This document shows, in pieces, positions 1 through 6,628 of a stretch of 23,317 bases of DNA; the first letter of the stretch is position 1, and the number at the start of each line of letters is the position of its first letter. Position numbers and translations under genes: made by a program. Origin of the DNA: JBGPIT01 sp041485125 (lineage in GTDB: Bacteria > Desulfobacterota > Binatia > UTPRO1); assembly GCA_041485125.1 (NCBI GenBank), contig JBGPIT010000034.1, positions 1 through 23,317 of the forward strand. Direction: 5' to 3'. The notes below the pieces were generated by a model, which was not told where the DNA came from, did no database searches, and saw only the letters and a program-made list of their open reading frames with translations.

Positions 1-2226
1 CACGCCGTCGGCCTCGCGCGAGAGCACGACCGCGTCGGTGACCGGCAGGACCGGCGGCGAGTCGATGACCAGGAAGTCGTAGTGATCGCGCAGCGCCTCG
101 AGCGTGTCGCGCATGCGGGCCGAGCCGACGAGCTCGGCCGGATTGGGCGGCGTCGGCCCCGCGGGGATGAACGACAGCTTCGGCGAGGTGAAGACGTGGG
201 TCACGCTCTTCAGATCCGCCTGACCGGCGAGGTAGCTCGAGAGCCCGCGGTCGTTCCGCACGCCGAGCGCGCGGTGGCAGGCGGGCTTGCGGAGATCGAC
301 GTCGATGAGGAGGACGCGCGAGCCCGACTCGGCGAGCGCGCTCGCGAGGTTCAGCGAGCTCACGGTCTTGCCCTCGCTGGCGCCGGCGCTGGTGACGAGG
401 ATCACCTTCGGCGGCGCGTCCGGGGTCGAGAAGAGGACGGCGGTGCGGAGCGCCCGGAATGCCTCCGCGACCGGCGAGAGCGGCTCGTTCACCACGACGA
501 GGTCACGGCTGAAGCCGTTCTGCGTCGGCGGCGGCATGCGGCCCTCCTTGCGGAGCGCGATCTTGCCGTTGCCGTCGGCGTGATCGGCGATCGCCCGCAT
601 CGCCGGCGAGCGGCGCGCGAGCGCGAAGTTCGGAATCGTCGCGAGCGCGGGGAGCTGCAGCAGGCCCTCGACCTCCTCGCTGCTCTTCACGCTGTTGTCG
701 AAGTGCTCGCTCACGAAGGTCGCGCCGAGGCCGAAGACGAGCCCGGCGATCACACCGAGCATCAGGTTCATCGGCACGTTCGGCTTGCTCGGCTTCTTCG
801 GCACCTCGGCGCGCTCGATGACGCGGATGTTCGACGCGACGAGCGCCGAGTTCACCGCGGTCTCCATCTGCTGCTTCAGCAAGGTCTGGTGCAGCTGGGC
901 CGTGGTGTCGACGTCGTTCTTCAAGAGATCGTAGCGGGCGCCGAGGTCGCGCAGCCCGATCGCGGACTCCTCGAGGTGCCCGAGCTTCTTCCTCAGCGCC
1001 TCCTCGCGGCCTTTGGCGGCGTCGAAGCGGGCACGCACGGCGTCGACCTCGTGGCCGACCTCGGCCGTGAGTTGGCGCGCGAGCTCGCCCTCTTGCTCGC
1101 CGATTTCGATCATCTGCGGATGGTTCGGTCCGAGGCGGTTGCCGAGCCCGGCGCGCTGCGCCTTCAGATCGAGCAGCGCGAGGTGGAGCTTCTGGACGCC
1201 CGGCTTGTCGAGGAAGTACGACTGCGCGTCGGCCTTGGGCTCGGTGAGGAAGCCGAAGCGGCTCTCGAGCGTGACCCGGTTGCCCTCGGCCTTGGTGAGC
1301 AGGCTCGTCAGCTCGGAGATCTTCTGGCCGACGAGCTTCTGCTCCTGATTGACGGCGACGTTCGGGTGTTCGGTGCCGAACCGGCGGAGCGCCGCCTCGG
1401 CGTTCTCGACCTTCTCGCGTGACTCGCGCAGCTGCTGGCCGAGGAAGTCCTTGGCGGTGACGTCGGTGGCGAGCCGCGCCTCGTCGTTCGCCTCCATGTA
1501 TGCCTGGGTGTGCGCCGCGGTGAGGAACGCCGCGAGCGAGGGATTCGGCGTCGTGAAGCGCACCTCGATGAGATCGGTGCCGCGCACGTCGGTGACGGCG
1601 AGGTACGCCATGTAGCGGTCGAGCAGGCCGGGATCGATGTCGCCCGAGATCTCCCCGTGCCGTTCGGGCATCGACGGGGCGTTGCGTTCCCAGCCGCGCG
1701 GGCGGAGTGAGGTGAGCAAACCGGCGCCGACCGAGAAGAGACCGCCGCGCTCCGCCCCTGGATGGAGGAACGCCTCGTTCTGCGCCAGGCGCTGGCCGCG
1801 GATCACGCGCTCGGCGAGGTCACGGCTCTTGAGCGCGGCTACCTGCGTCGCGAGGAAGCTCGACACGCCGTTCACGTTGCGGTCGCTGTCCTCGACGTTG
1901 AGGACGTTCTCGGAGAGCTGCAGCTGGATCTGCCCCTGACGCGACACCTGCAGGCGGGTCGCCGCGGTGTAGAGCCGCGGCGTCAGCACCGTGAGCAGGA
2001 CGGCGATGCCGACCGTCAGACCGAAGCAGGTCGCGGCGAGCCAGCGGTACTTGTAGAGCACGCGCAGGTAGTCGCGCAGGCTCCGGCGCGGAATCTCGCT
2101 GTACTCGGCGTCGTAGACGCCGGAGGTGAACTGAGCTGTCCCCGCCGGGAACGGCGTCCCCGCCGGGCCGAGCTGATCATGACCCGGCGGCAGTACCTCC
2201 GCCGGTAGACGTCGATCGTTCGCCAC
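1..2226 (-). CDS. wzc: Wzc-like polysaccharide co-polymerase / BY-type tyrosine autokinase (3' end outside window)
   Basis: Inner-membrane chain-length regulator fused to a cytoplasmic bacterial tyrosine kinase that drives capsule or exopolysaccharide polymerisation and export. Translating the minus strand gives 742 residues with no stop before the window edge. TM1 lies near residues 58-80. A Wzz-type periplasmic region with long helical stretches follows, then a Pro-rich segment (PKKPSKPNVP) leading into TM2 at about 486-505. The kinase shows Walker A GASEGKT with Lys620, Walker A' IDVDLRKP (Asp642, Asp644) and Walker B LVIDSPP (Asp722). The Tyr-rich tail expected at the C-terminus would lie beyond position 1. 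The start is GTG at 2224-2226, preceded by AGGAGG (2231-2236). It begins 12 nt after the stop of the Wza-type gene, so the two are almost certainly co-transcribed. Family assignment is secure; the polysaccharide made is unknown. Confidence 0.95.
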   Translation of the reverse strand, partial: MANDRRLPAEVLPPGHDQLGPAGTPFPAGTAQFTSGVYDAEYSEIPRRSLRDYLRVLYKYRWLAATCFGLTVGIAVLLTVLTPRLYTAATRLQVSRQGQIQLQLSENVLNVEDSDRNVNGVSSFLATQVAALKSRDLAERVIRGQRLAQNEAFLHPGAERGGLFSVGAGLLTSLRPRGWERNAPSMPERHGEISGDIDPGLLDRYMAYLAVTDVRGTDLIEVRFTTPNPSLAAFLTAAHTQAYMEANDEARLATDVTAKDFLGQQLRESREKVENAEAALRRFGTEHPNVAVNQEQKLVGQKISELTSLLTKAEGNRVTLESRFGFLTEPKADAQSYFLDKPGVQKLHLALLDLKAQRAGLGNRLGPNHPQMIEIGEQEGELARQLTAEVGHEVDAVRARFDAAKGREEALRKKLGHLEESAIGLRDLGARYDLLKNDVDTTAQLHQTLLKQQMETAVNSALVASNIRVIERAEVPKKPSKPNVPMNLMLGVIAGLVFGLGATFVSEHFDNSVKSSEEVEGLLQLPALATIPNFALARRSPAMRAIADHADGNGKIALRKEGRMPPPTQNGFSRDLVVVNEPLSPVAEAFRALRTAVLFSTPDAPPKVILVTSAGASEGKTVSSLNLASALAESGSRVLLIDVDLRKPACHRALGVRNDRGLSSYLAGQADLKSVTHVFTSPKLSFIPAGPTPPNPAELVGSARMRDTLEALRDHYDFLVIDSPPVLPVTDAVVLSREADGV

Positions 2227-2238
2227 AGGTCCTCCTGG

Positions 2239-3507
2239 CTAGAAGAGCGGCACGGTGCCGCCGATGTGCACGAGCTCGCGCATCAGCGTCCACGCGCCGT
2301 ACGGAACGAGCCGGCTGTTGGCGGCCGGCACGTGCACGACGTCACCGTCGGTGATCGGGACGTCCGCCGCCTGTCCCATCGCCACCGCGTCGAGGTCGAC
2401 CGTGAAGGTCTGCTCCTCGCCGGCTCCCATGCCTCGCTTCACCTGGATGTTACTGCGATCGGCGGGAAAGGAACTGCCGCCCGCAGCCGCAAGCGCGCCG
2501 CTCAACGTGAGCCCGCGTGTGATCGGATACGAGCCCGGCTTGTCGACCCAGCCGTCGATCAGGACGCCGCCGGCGGCCGGCAGGCTGATCACATCGCCGG
2601 GCCGTACGGGCGGGTTCATGTTGCCCGCGTCGGGGCCGGTCGCGTGCGTGAGCAGATCGAGATCGAGACGGATCGGCGGCCCCGTGGTCGACGCGTCGAT
2701 CACGCCGTTCGGGCGCGCCGCCGCCAGGACCGGTTGCGCCCCGCGGCTGCCGCCTGCCGTCTGCAAGGCGAGGGCGGCGCGTGCGGCATCAGCGCCGCCG
2801 TCCCTGGCGGGGGCGAACTCGATCAGGCGTCCGGCATCTTTTCCGGGTCCACCAGCGGCCCAAATCAAGTCGGCGATCGTCGCGCCCGGGCGCGTGATCG
2901 GGTAGAGGCCCGGCCGCTCGACGCTGCCGATCACCGCGACGACGCGGCTCCGGTACTCGACCACCTGCACGCTCACTTGCGGCGAGCGCAGGATGCCCGC
3001 GGAGCGCAGACGGGTCGCGAGCGCTTGCTCGACCTCGTTCGGCGTCATGCCCTCGACGCGCACGAGACCGATCATCGGCAAGCTCACGTCGCCCTTGCCG
3101 CTGACGCGGACGCCCTGCTGATACGCCGGCGCGGCTGCGACCGTCGCCGGGCCCCCGCCGGTGTCGCCGCCGCGCGCCGCCGCGCTGAACGGCTGCGCGT
3201 CGATGAGATCGGGGATGCGGATGTCGAGAAGATCGTCGGCGCCGATGCGGTAGCCGCCGTCGGCCGGCGACGACACGCGTTCGGCGGTGAGCGCCGCCAA
3301 GCGGGCGCGATCGGCCTGACTGGTGAGATCGCCGCCGCGCGGAGCGGTGGTCGTGGCGTCGGCGCTGCGAGCGTGTGTCGCCTGTGCGGTCGCTCGCGGC
3401 GGACCGCAGGCGCTCACCGAGACGAGGGCGATCAGGGCCGTCGCCGTCACGACGGCCCTGATCGGAGTGTCATCCGCTCGCGCCGGCATCCTGCCTGCGC
3501 GGGTCAT
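2239..3507 (-). CDS. wza: Wza-like polysaccharide export lipoprotein (Poly_export + SLBB domains)
   Basis: Outer-membrane export channel subunit for capsule or exopolysaccharide, partner of the kinase downstream. I chose ATG 3507 (422 aa) because it puts a hydrophobic segment just before a lipobox ending VSAC (Cys34). The open frame runs further up to 3600, but that part overlaps the preceding gene and would bury the signal. ATG 3489 is an alternative. Order of parts: low-complexity Ala/Thr linker to about residue 85; Poly_export domain from YRIGADDLLDI, about 86-190, with a Gly/Ala-rich insertion; SLBB domain with GSVERPGLYPI; a second SLBB with GWVDKPGSYPITRG, about 320-400; and a C-terminal amphipathic stretch like the Wza pore helix. 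The gene starts 20 nt after the small six-Cys gene and ends 12 nt before the kinase gene, with a TAG stop. Confidence 0.93.
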   Translation of the reverse strand: MTRAGRMPARADDTPIRAVVTATALIALVSVSACGPPRATAQATHARSADATTTAPRGGDLTSQADRARLAALTAERVSSPADGGYRIGADDLLDIRIPDLIDAQPFSAAARGGDTGGGPATVAAAPAYQQGVRVSGKGDVSLPMIGLVRVEGMTPNEVEQALATRLRSAGILRSPQVSVQVVEYRSRVVAVIGSVERPGLYPITRPGATIADLIWAAGGPGKDAGRLIEFAPARDGGADAARAALALQTAGGSRGAQPVLAAARPNGVIDASTTGPPIRLDLDLLTHATGPDAGNMNPPVRPGDVISLPAAGGVLIDGWVDKPGSYPITRGLTLSGALAAAGGSSFPADRSNIQVKRGMGAGEEQTFTVDLDAVAMGQAADVPITDGDVVHVPAANSRLVPYGAWTLMRELVHIGGTVPLF

Positions 3508-3527
3508 ATCGAGCGGCGCTCCCGTCC

Positions 3528-3800
3528 TCAGGACGGTGAGGTCCTCGGACAGTGGGGAAAGCTCTTGCAGTGCACCGTGCCGTTCTTCTTCTGGCAGCAC
3601 GCCCGCCTGACGACGATTGCGGGGCGCTTGTTGTTCGGCGGGCAGGTCTTCGGCTCGAGATTGACGAGGGTTTCACCGCTTGGGCAGCGCTCGACCGAGT
3701 CCTCGGCGACCGCCGTCCTGGCAGTTCCTATGCCGATCAACAGCATCGCGGTCGCAGCGATGAGAACGAGTCTCCTCTGTAGAGTTGCTGGGCTTCGCAT
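3528..3800 (-). CDS. Small secreted six-cysteine protein, copy 1 (unrecognised family)
   Basis: I do not recognise this family. The 90-aa product has a basic N-terminus, a hydrophobic core (residues 10-26) and a probable signal peptidase site after AVA at residue 32, so it should be exported through Sec. The mature part of about 58 residues has Cys39, 53, 68, 69, 78 and 84, giving the pattern C-x13-C-x14-CC-x8-C-x5-C. It contains the blocks KRPAI and RACC and ends PHCPRTSPS. The start ATG 3798-3800 follows a strong AGGGAGGAG; a longer open frame to 3941 has no better start and would hide the signal peptide. The stop is 20 nt upstream of the polysaccharide export lipoprotein, suggesting co-transcription. 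A paralog at 4663-4911 shares about half its mature residues with identical Cys spacing. All six Cys could form three disulfides in the periplasm or outside; function unknown. Confidence 0.85.
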   Translation of the reverse strand: MRSPATLQRRLVLIAATAMLLIGIGTARTAVAEDSVERCPSGETLVNLEPKTCPPNNKRPAIVVRRACCQKKNGTVHCKSFPHCPRTSPS

Positions 3801-3820
3801 GCTCCTCCCTTTCACGCGCG

Positions 3821-3839
3821 CCCGGCACCACGTGCCGGG
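3821..3839 (-). promoter_or_regulatory. Leader hairpin ahead of the six-Cys gene
   Basis: An 8-bp perfect inverted repeat, CCCGGCAC / GTGCCGGG, with a 3-nt loop lies about 20 nt before the start codon and about 10 nt before the Shine-Dalgarno sequence. In the mRNA it would form a stable stem just ahead of the ribosome site. It could be a translational control element, an mRNA 5' stabiliser, or a DNA operator (it contains CACGTG when read across its centre offset). Only the repeat itself is seen. Confidence 0.45.
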
Positions 3840-3884
3840 GGTTACACCGTATCGACTCTCCTTGGATCGGATGACGGCATTACG

Positions 3885-3913
3885 GCGGTACCTTAGACCC
3901 TGTGTGGTACCGC
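3885..3913. repeat. Inverted repeat GCGGTACC-N13-GGTACCGC overlapping the candidate promoter
   Basis: Two perfect 8-bp inverted arms at 3885-3892 and 3906-3913 have centres 21 bp apart, two helical turns, the geometry of a dimeric regulator site. The left arm overlaps the candidate -10 element and the right arm lies in the spacer next to the -35, so a bound protein would block or remodel the promoter. Each arm also contains the self-complementary GGTACC. Confidence 0.45.
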
Positions 3914-3920
3914 AAGTCAG
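3892..3920 (-). promoter_or_regulatory. Candidate sigma70-type promoter for the six-Cys / polysaccharide export operon
   Basis: On the minus strand CTGACT (3915-3920) and TCTAAG (3892-3897) are separated by exactly 17 nt; each matches four of six consensus bases. Transcription would start near 3885 and give a leader of about 85 nt containing the hairpin at 3821-3839. The match is modest, but position and spacing fit, and an inverted repeat overlaps it. Confidence 0.35.
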
Positions 3921-4662
3921 CGTCCGTGCGTTGTGCATCATTCATGCCCACTTCCGCCACAGCAAACGGCCACGCAGACGTTGCAGCACTACGAGATCGA
4001 GCAGCAATGCCAGCCGCGGAAACGCAAGCGCGAAACGACGTTCAGAAGTGCAGGCGCCGAAGCTTGCGCGGCGCTGCCGAAACCGCCGCTGGTGATGGAA
4101 AATCTGCGCTGGATGACTCGACCCCGTAGCGTGCTCCATCGCGCACTGCCGCCCGACCTGGGCGTTCCGTCGGCGGAGCGTCGAGGCGGGGTGACTGCGT
4201 CAGGAGCGACGTTGCGGACTGTGCAGGACGCGTGCCCGCGTCAACCGGTCGAGACGGCCCCAAAGGTTGTCGGCGTTCGCCCCGCCTCGTTTGGAAATTC
4301 AGAGTCCTGCCGTCGGCGCATCAGCCATGGCATCTGCGCGCGATGCGAGATTCCGCATCGCCGTCCGCGACTCGTCCGAAATCCCCGATGCGGCGGCGAT
4401 TATTTGCCGCCACCTGCGGTCGACGTCGACGCCGCGGGCCGCATGCGACATGCCGTTCGCTTCCGGATCGGCTCGCGCAAACGCGCAAGATCATGGCGGA
4501 GCAGAGAGCACATCGCGCGAGCGGCGATGAAATAGCGGACCGTACAGGAACGAACGTTTTGACGGATCTGCGTTCAGAACTGTTCTCCGCTGTCACCGGA
4601 TTGACGATGCGAGTGCCGGCGGCGGGTGGCCGCCCAAGGTCGAGCGCGTAGGTGTCCCGCGC
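3921..4662. other. Gene-free stretch between the two six-Cys paralogs
   Basis: I find no convincing gene on either strand. Short open frames exist, but they lack a ribosome site and recognisable domains, and the base composition is visibly less GC-rich than the flanking genes. I looked for a degraded third copy of the six-Cys gene and saw none. A short palindrome AGAAC-T-GTTCT is at 4576-4586. Confidence 0.5.
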
Positions 4663-4911
4663 TCAGTCCGAAGGGGACCGGCGCGGGCAATGCGGCATGT
4701 GGCGGCAGCGGATCTTGCCCTCGGGGTTGCGGCAGCAGGCGCGCTTCACCGTGATCGCGGGCCGCTTGGCGTTCGCCGGGCAGATCTTCGAATCGAAGTG
4801 GTCGACGGAGTAGCGCCCCGGGCATTTCAGCGAGGCCGACGACGCCGAGGCAACTCGAGGTGCGAGCATCGCGAGCAAGACCGCCGTGACGAGAAGCCTT
4901 CCGAGTTTCAT
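4663..4911 (-). CDS. Small secreted six-cysteine protein, copy 2
   Basis: Paralog of the 90-aa six-Cys protein, function unknown. The 82-aa product has a signal peptide (MKLGRLLVTAVLLAML..., probable cleavage after VASA near residue 23). Its mature domain has Cys30, 44, 59, 60, 69 and 75. The spacing C-x13-C-x14-CC-x8-C-x5-C is identical to copy 1, and 26 of 52 residues match from the first Cys to the SPS tail without any gap. Conserved blocks are KRPAI, RACC and PHCPR-x-SPS. The start ATG 4909-4911 follows GAGGAGG at a good distance; the longer frame to 5025 lacks this support. Unlike copy 1 it is not directly coupled to a downstream gene: about 0.86 kb without genes separates the copies. 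It is divergent from the 14-Cys protein gene at 5178, so the two may share a control region. Confidence 0.83.
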   Translation of the reverse strand: MKLGRLLVTAVLLAMLAPRVASASSASLKCPGRYSVDHFDSKICPANAKRPAITVKRACCRNPEGKIRCRHMPHCPRRSPSD

Positions 4912-5001
4912 TCCTGTTGCCCTCCTCGTGCCCCTCGCCTCGAGCTCTCGGCGCGCGGGGATCGTTGGTCCGCCGCGAGATGCAAGATGAGCGCCATCCG
5001 G

Positions 5002-5037
5002 GGAGCGCCATAGCGGTCGCTCCATAAGTGGTCGCTC
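5002..5037. repeat. Repeat cluster between divergent Cys-rich genes
   Basis: A direct repeat, AGCGGTCGCTC (5012-5022) and AGTGGTCGCTC (5027-5037), differs at one base with a 15-bp period. The first copy also takes part in an inverted repeat, GGAGCG (5002-5007) with CGCTCC (5018-5023). The cluster lies about 100 bp upstream of the minus-strand six-Cys gene, a reasonable place for regulator binding; no protein can be named. Confidence 0.35.
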
Positions 5038-5081
5038 GATTGCTATCGCGCATGGCGGCGCCGCTCGACGGCGGATAGCGG

Positions 5082-5109
5082 TTGGCGATGCATCAGAATC
5101 TTATATCAA
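5082..5109 (+). promoter_or_regulatory. Candidate promoter in an AT-rich island ahead of the 14-Cys gene
   Basis: TTGGCG (5082-5087) and TATCAA (5104-5109) are 16 nt apart at the edge of an AT-rich island (about 5095-5126) that stands out in this GC-rich window. Each matches four of six consensus bases. The island itself is clear; the exact promoter boxes are a guess. Confidence 0.28.
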
Positions 5110-5177
5110 ATCGTAAAGAATCATATGCCGTGGCTTCGGATTCGCGCGCGAAAATCCGCACCGGAGGAAAGGGAACG

Positions 5178-5621
5178 ATGGACGTGAAAACGCGCATGCG
5201 CATTGCGGCGGCTCTGATTTTTTTGACGCTCGTCGCGACATTGACGCCGACCACGGCGCGAGCCGACCAATGCGACACCATGACGTGCGAAGAGCTCTGC
5301 AAAGCAGACAAGAAAGCCTGCTCGGCGTTGCGCACGACACTGAGCGGGTGGCTGAAGGCGTTCTGCAAGTCGGACGCGGACGACCAGGAGTTCGATTGCA
5401 TCGACGCCAAGACCGACGCCGACGAAAACTGCGCGCTGCTCTGCGGCGACGAGTTCAAGCAATGCATGAGCGCGAACAAGGAAGCCCTGAAAGTGTGCCT
5501 CGCCGACATCCAGACCGGCATCGTCTCCTGCAGGAACGACATGCGGGCCGAGCTGAGCGATGCGAGCGACGGCTGCAAGGCCGACTTCGCCGACTGCAAC
5601 GCGGCGTGCGGCGGCGTGTAG
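5178..5621 (+). CDS. Secreted 14-cysteine protein with mirror-symmetric Cys spacing (predicted disulfide-laddered helical hairpin)
   Basis: I do not recognise a named family. The 147-aa product has a signal peptide with probable cleavage after ARA at residue 29, so it should fold in the periplasm or outside. Cys are at 32, 37, 41, 48, 63, 74, 85, 89, 96, 107, 118, 133, 140 and 144. Twelve of these pair exactly about residue 90.5: 37/144, 41/140, 48/133, 63/118, 74/107 and 85/96. Between 63 and 118 they recur every 11 residues, three helical turns. This is what two antiparallel helices joined by a tight turn (Gly90-Asp91) and closed by up to six disulfides would require; CHCH twin CX9C proteins are a smaller known analogue. 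The start ATG 5178 follows GGAGGAAAGGG; the frame is open further upstream to 5082 without a better start. It is divergent from the second six-Cys gene. TAG stop. Function unknown. Confidence 0.85.
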   Translation: MDVKTRMRIAAALIFLTLVATLTPTTARADQCDTMTCEELCKADKKACSALRTTLSGWLKAFCKSDADDQEFDCIDAKTDADENCALLCGDEFKQCMSANKEALKVCLADIQTGIVSCRNDMRAELSDASDGCKADFADCNAACGGV

Positions 5622-5713
5622 ACGCCCACCCTGCCGCCGATTTGAAACGTTGACCCGCGCTGCCGTATCCTTCCACCCAGGGGGCCGCCCATGGGGGCGA
5701 GGGGGGTGTCAGG

Positions 5714-6622
5714 GTGGTGATGGGGTCCGACCGGCGGCGATCGAGCGTGGTCGGGGGTGTCGACGGCGTCCTCGAGTGGCCCCGGCTGCACCGCTGGCTC
5801 GCGGCGCTCATGGTCGGGCTCGCCTTCGGCTTTCTCGCCCGCACCGGCCGGCTCGATAGCGCCGAGACGGCGAAGCGACTCGCCACGCTGCAGGCCGAGC
5901 TCGGCAGATCCCACGCCGCGCTGGTCGCGGCGGAGCGCGCCGCGACCGCGGCGCAGGCAGCCACCGTCACCGTCATGCAGCCCGTGGCGGTCGCGCCGGC
6001 GCCGGTCACTCCCGCCGAGGCGGACGGACGTCGCCGCGCGCCGGCGACGGTTGCGGTCGCGCGGAACGCCGGACGAAAACCGCCCGCAGCAGCGCCTTCC
6101 GCCGGCTCAGCGGCCCGCGCGGCCACGCGGCCCGAGCCGAGCGTCGCGCTGCCGGCGGTGGACGAGGCCGCGCCCGTCGAGCACGACGACGGGACAGCGG
6201 CCGCCGCAGGTGACGCCGGCGCCGACGACGCGGTCGACAGGGGCGACGATGAGGCGCGCGCTCTCTCGGAAGCCGACGTGCGCGCCTTTCTCGACCACTT
6301 CCGGCACGCGTTCGAGCGCCTGAGCGCCGAGGAGCTGGCGGTGCTCTTCAGCGAGGATGCGACCGACAACGACCACGTCGGCCGGCTCGAGATCGGACGC
6401 TACTACGCCGCCACCTTCGCGAATCTCCAATCGGCGCGCTACGTCGTGCCCAGCGTCGAGATCCGCGTCGAGGGTGCCGAGGCCCAGGCAGTCGCGCCGG
6501 TGACGATCGCATATTCCGACGCCACCGGCCGCGACTGGCTCGTCGACGGCATCGCGCACTGGTGGATCGTCCAGACCGCGGACGGCATGGCGATCAGCCG
6601 GCTCGACCACCGCGAGCACTGA
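5714..6622 (+). CDS. Membrane-anchored protein with coiled coil and NTF2/SnoaL-like domain
   Basis: The 302-aa product probably has a cytoplasmic N-terminus, one TM helix at about 29-43 and a short coiled coil at about 48-85 (heptad-like Leu/Ala pattern). A long Ala/Pro/Asp-rich linker to about 180 looks disordered. The C-terminal domain of about 120 residues has the NTF2-like order: a long helix (VRAFLDHFRHAFERL), a short segment with the LFSEDAT block, then curved beta strands ending HWWIVQTADGMAISRLDH. NTF2-like folds bind small ligands, act as enzymes or serve as protein-binding modules; nothing shows which applies here. Starts GTG 5714, GTG 5717 and ATG 5720 are possible; a G-rich GAGGGGGG tract at 5699-5706 favours 5714. 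The gene ends 6 nt from the convergent hydrolase gene. Confidence 0.75.
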   Translation: MVMGSDRRRSSVVGGVDGVLEWPRLHRWLAALMVGLAFGFLARTGRLDSAETAKRLATLQAELGRSHAALVAAERAATAAQAATVTVMQPVAVAPAPVTPAEADGRRRAPATVAVARNAGRKPPAAAPSAGSAARAATRPEPSVALPAVDEAAPVEHDDGTAAAAGDAGADDAVDRGDDEARALSEADVRAFLDHFRHAFERLSAEELAVLFSEDATDNDHVGRLEIGRYYAATFANLQSARYVVPSVEIRVEGAEAQAVAPVTIAYSDATGRDWLVDGIAHWWIVQTADGMAISRLDHREH

Positions 6623-6628
6623 GCGCGA

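Noticed and set aside
82..1422. Long plus-strand open frame of 446 codons
   Set aside because: Antisense shadow of the Wzc-type gene. The product is low-complexity Arg/Glu/Leu-rich with no domain, while the minus strand shows TM helices and all Walker motifs.
4572..4586. GTTCAGAACTGTTCT, resembling overlapping LexA/SOS-type half-sites
   Set aside because: The arm spacing (one base) does not fit known LexA boxes, and it lies downstream of the only nearby gene rather than in a promoter.
3933..4651. Overlapping plus-strand frames of 200 and 139 codons in the gap between the six-Cys genes
   Set aside because: No ribosome site, no recognisable segment, and codon third positions are not GC-enriched as in neighbouring genes.
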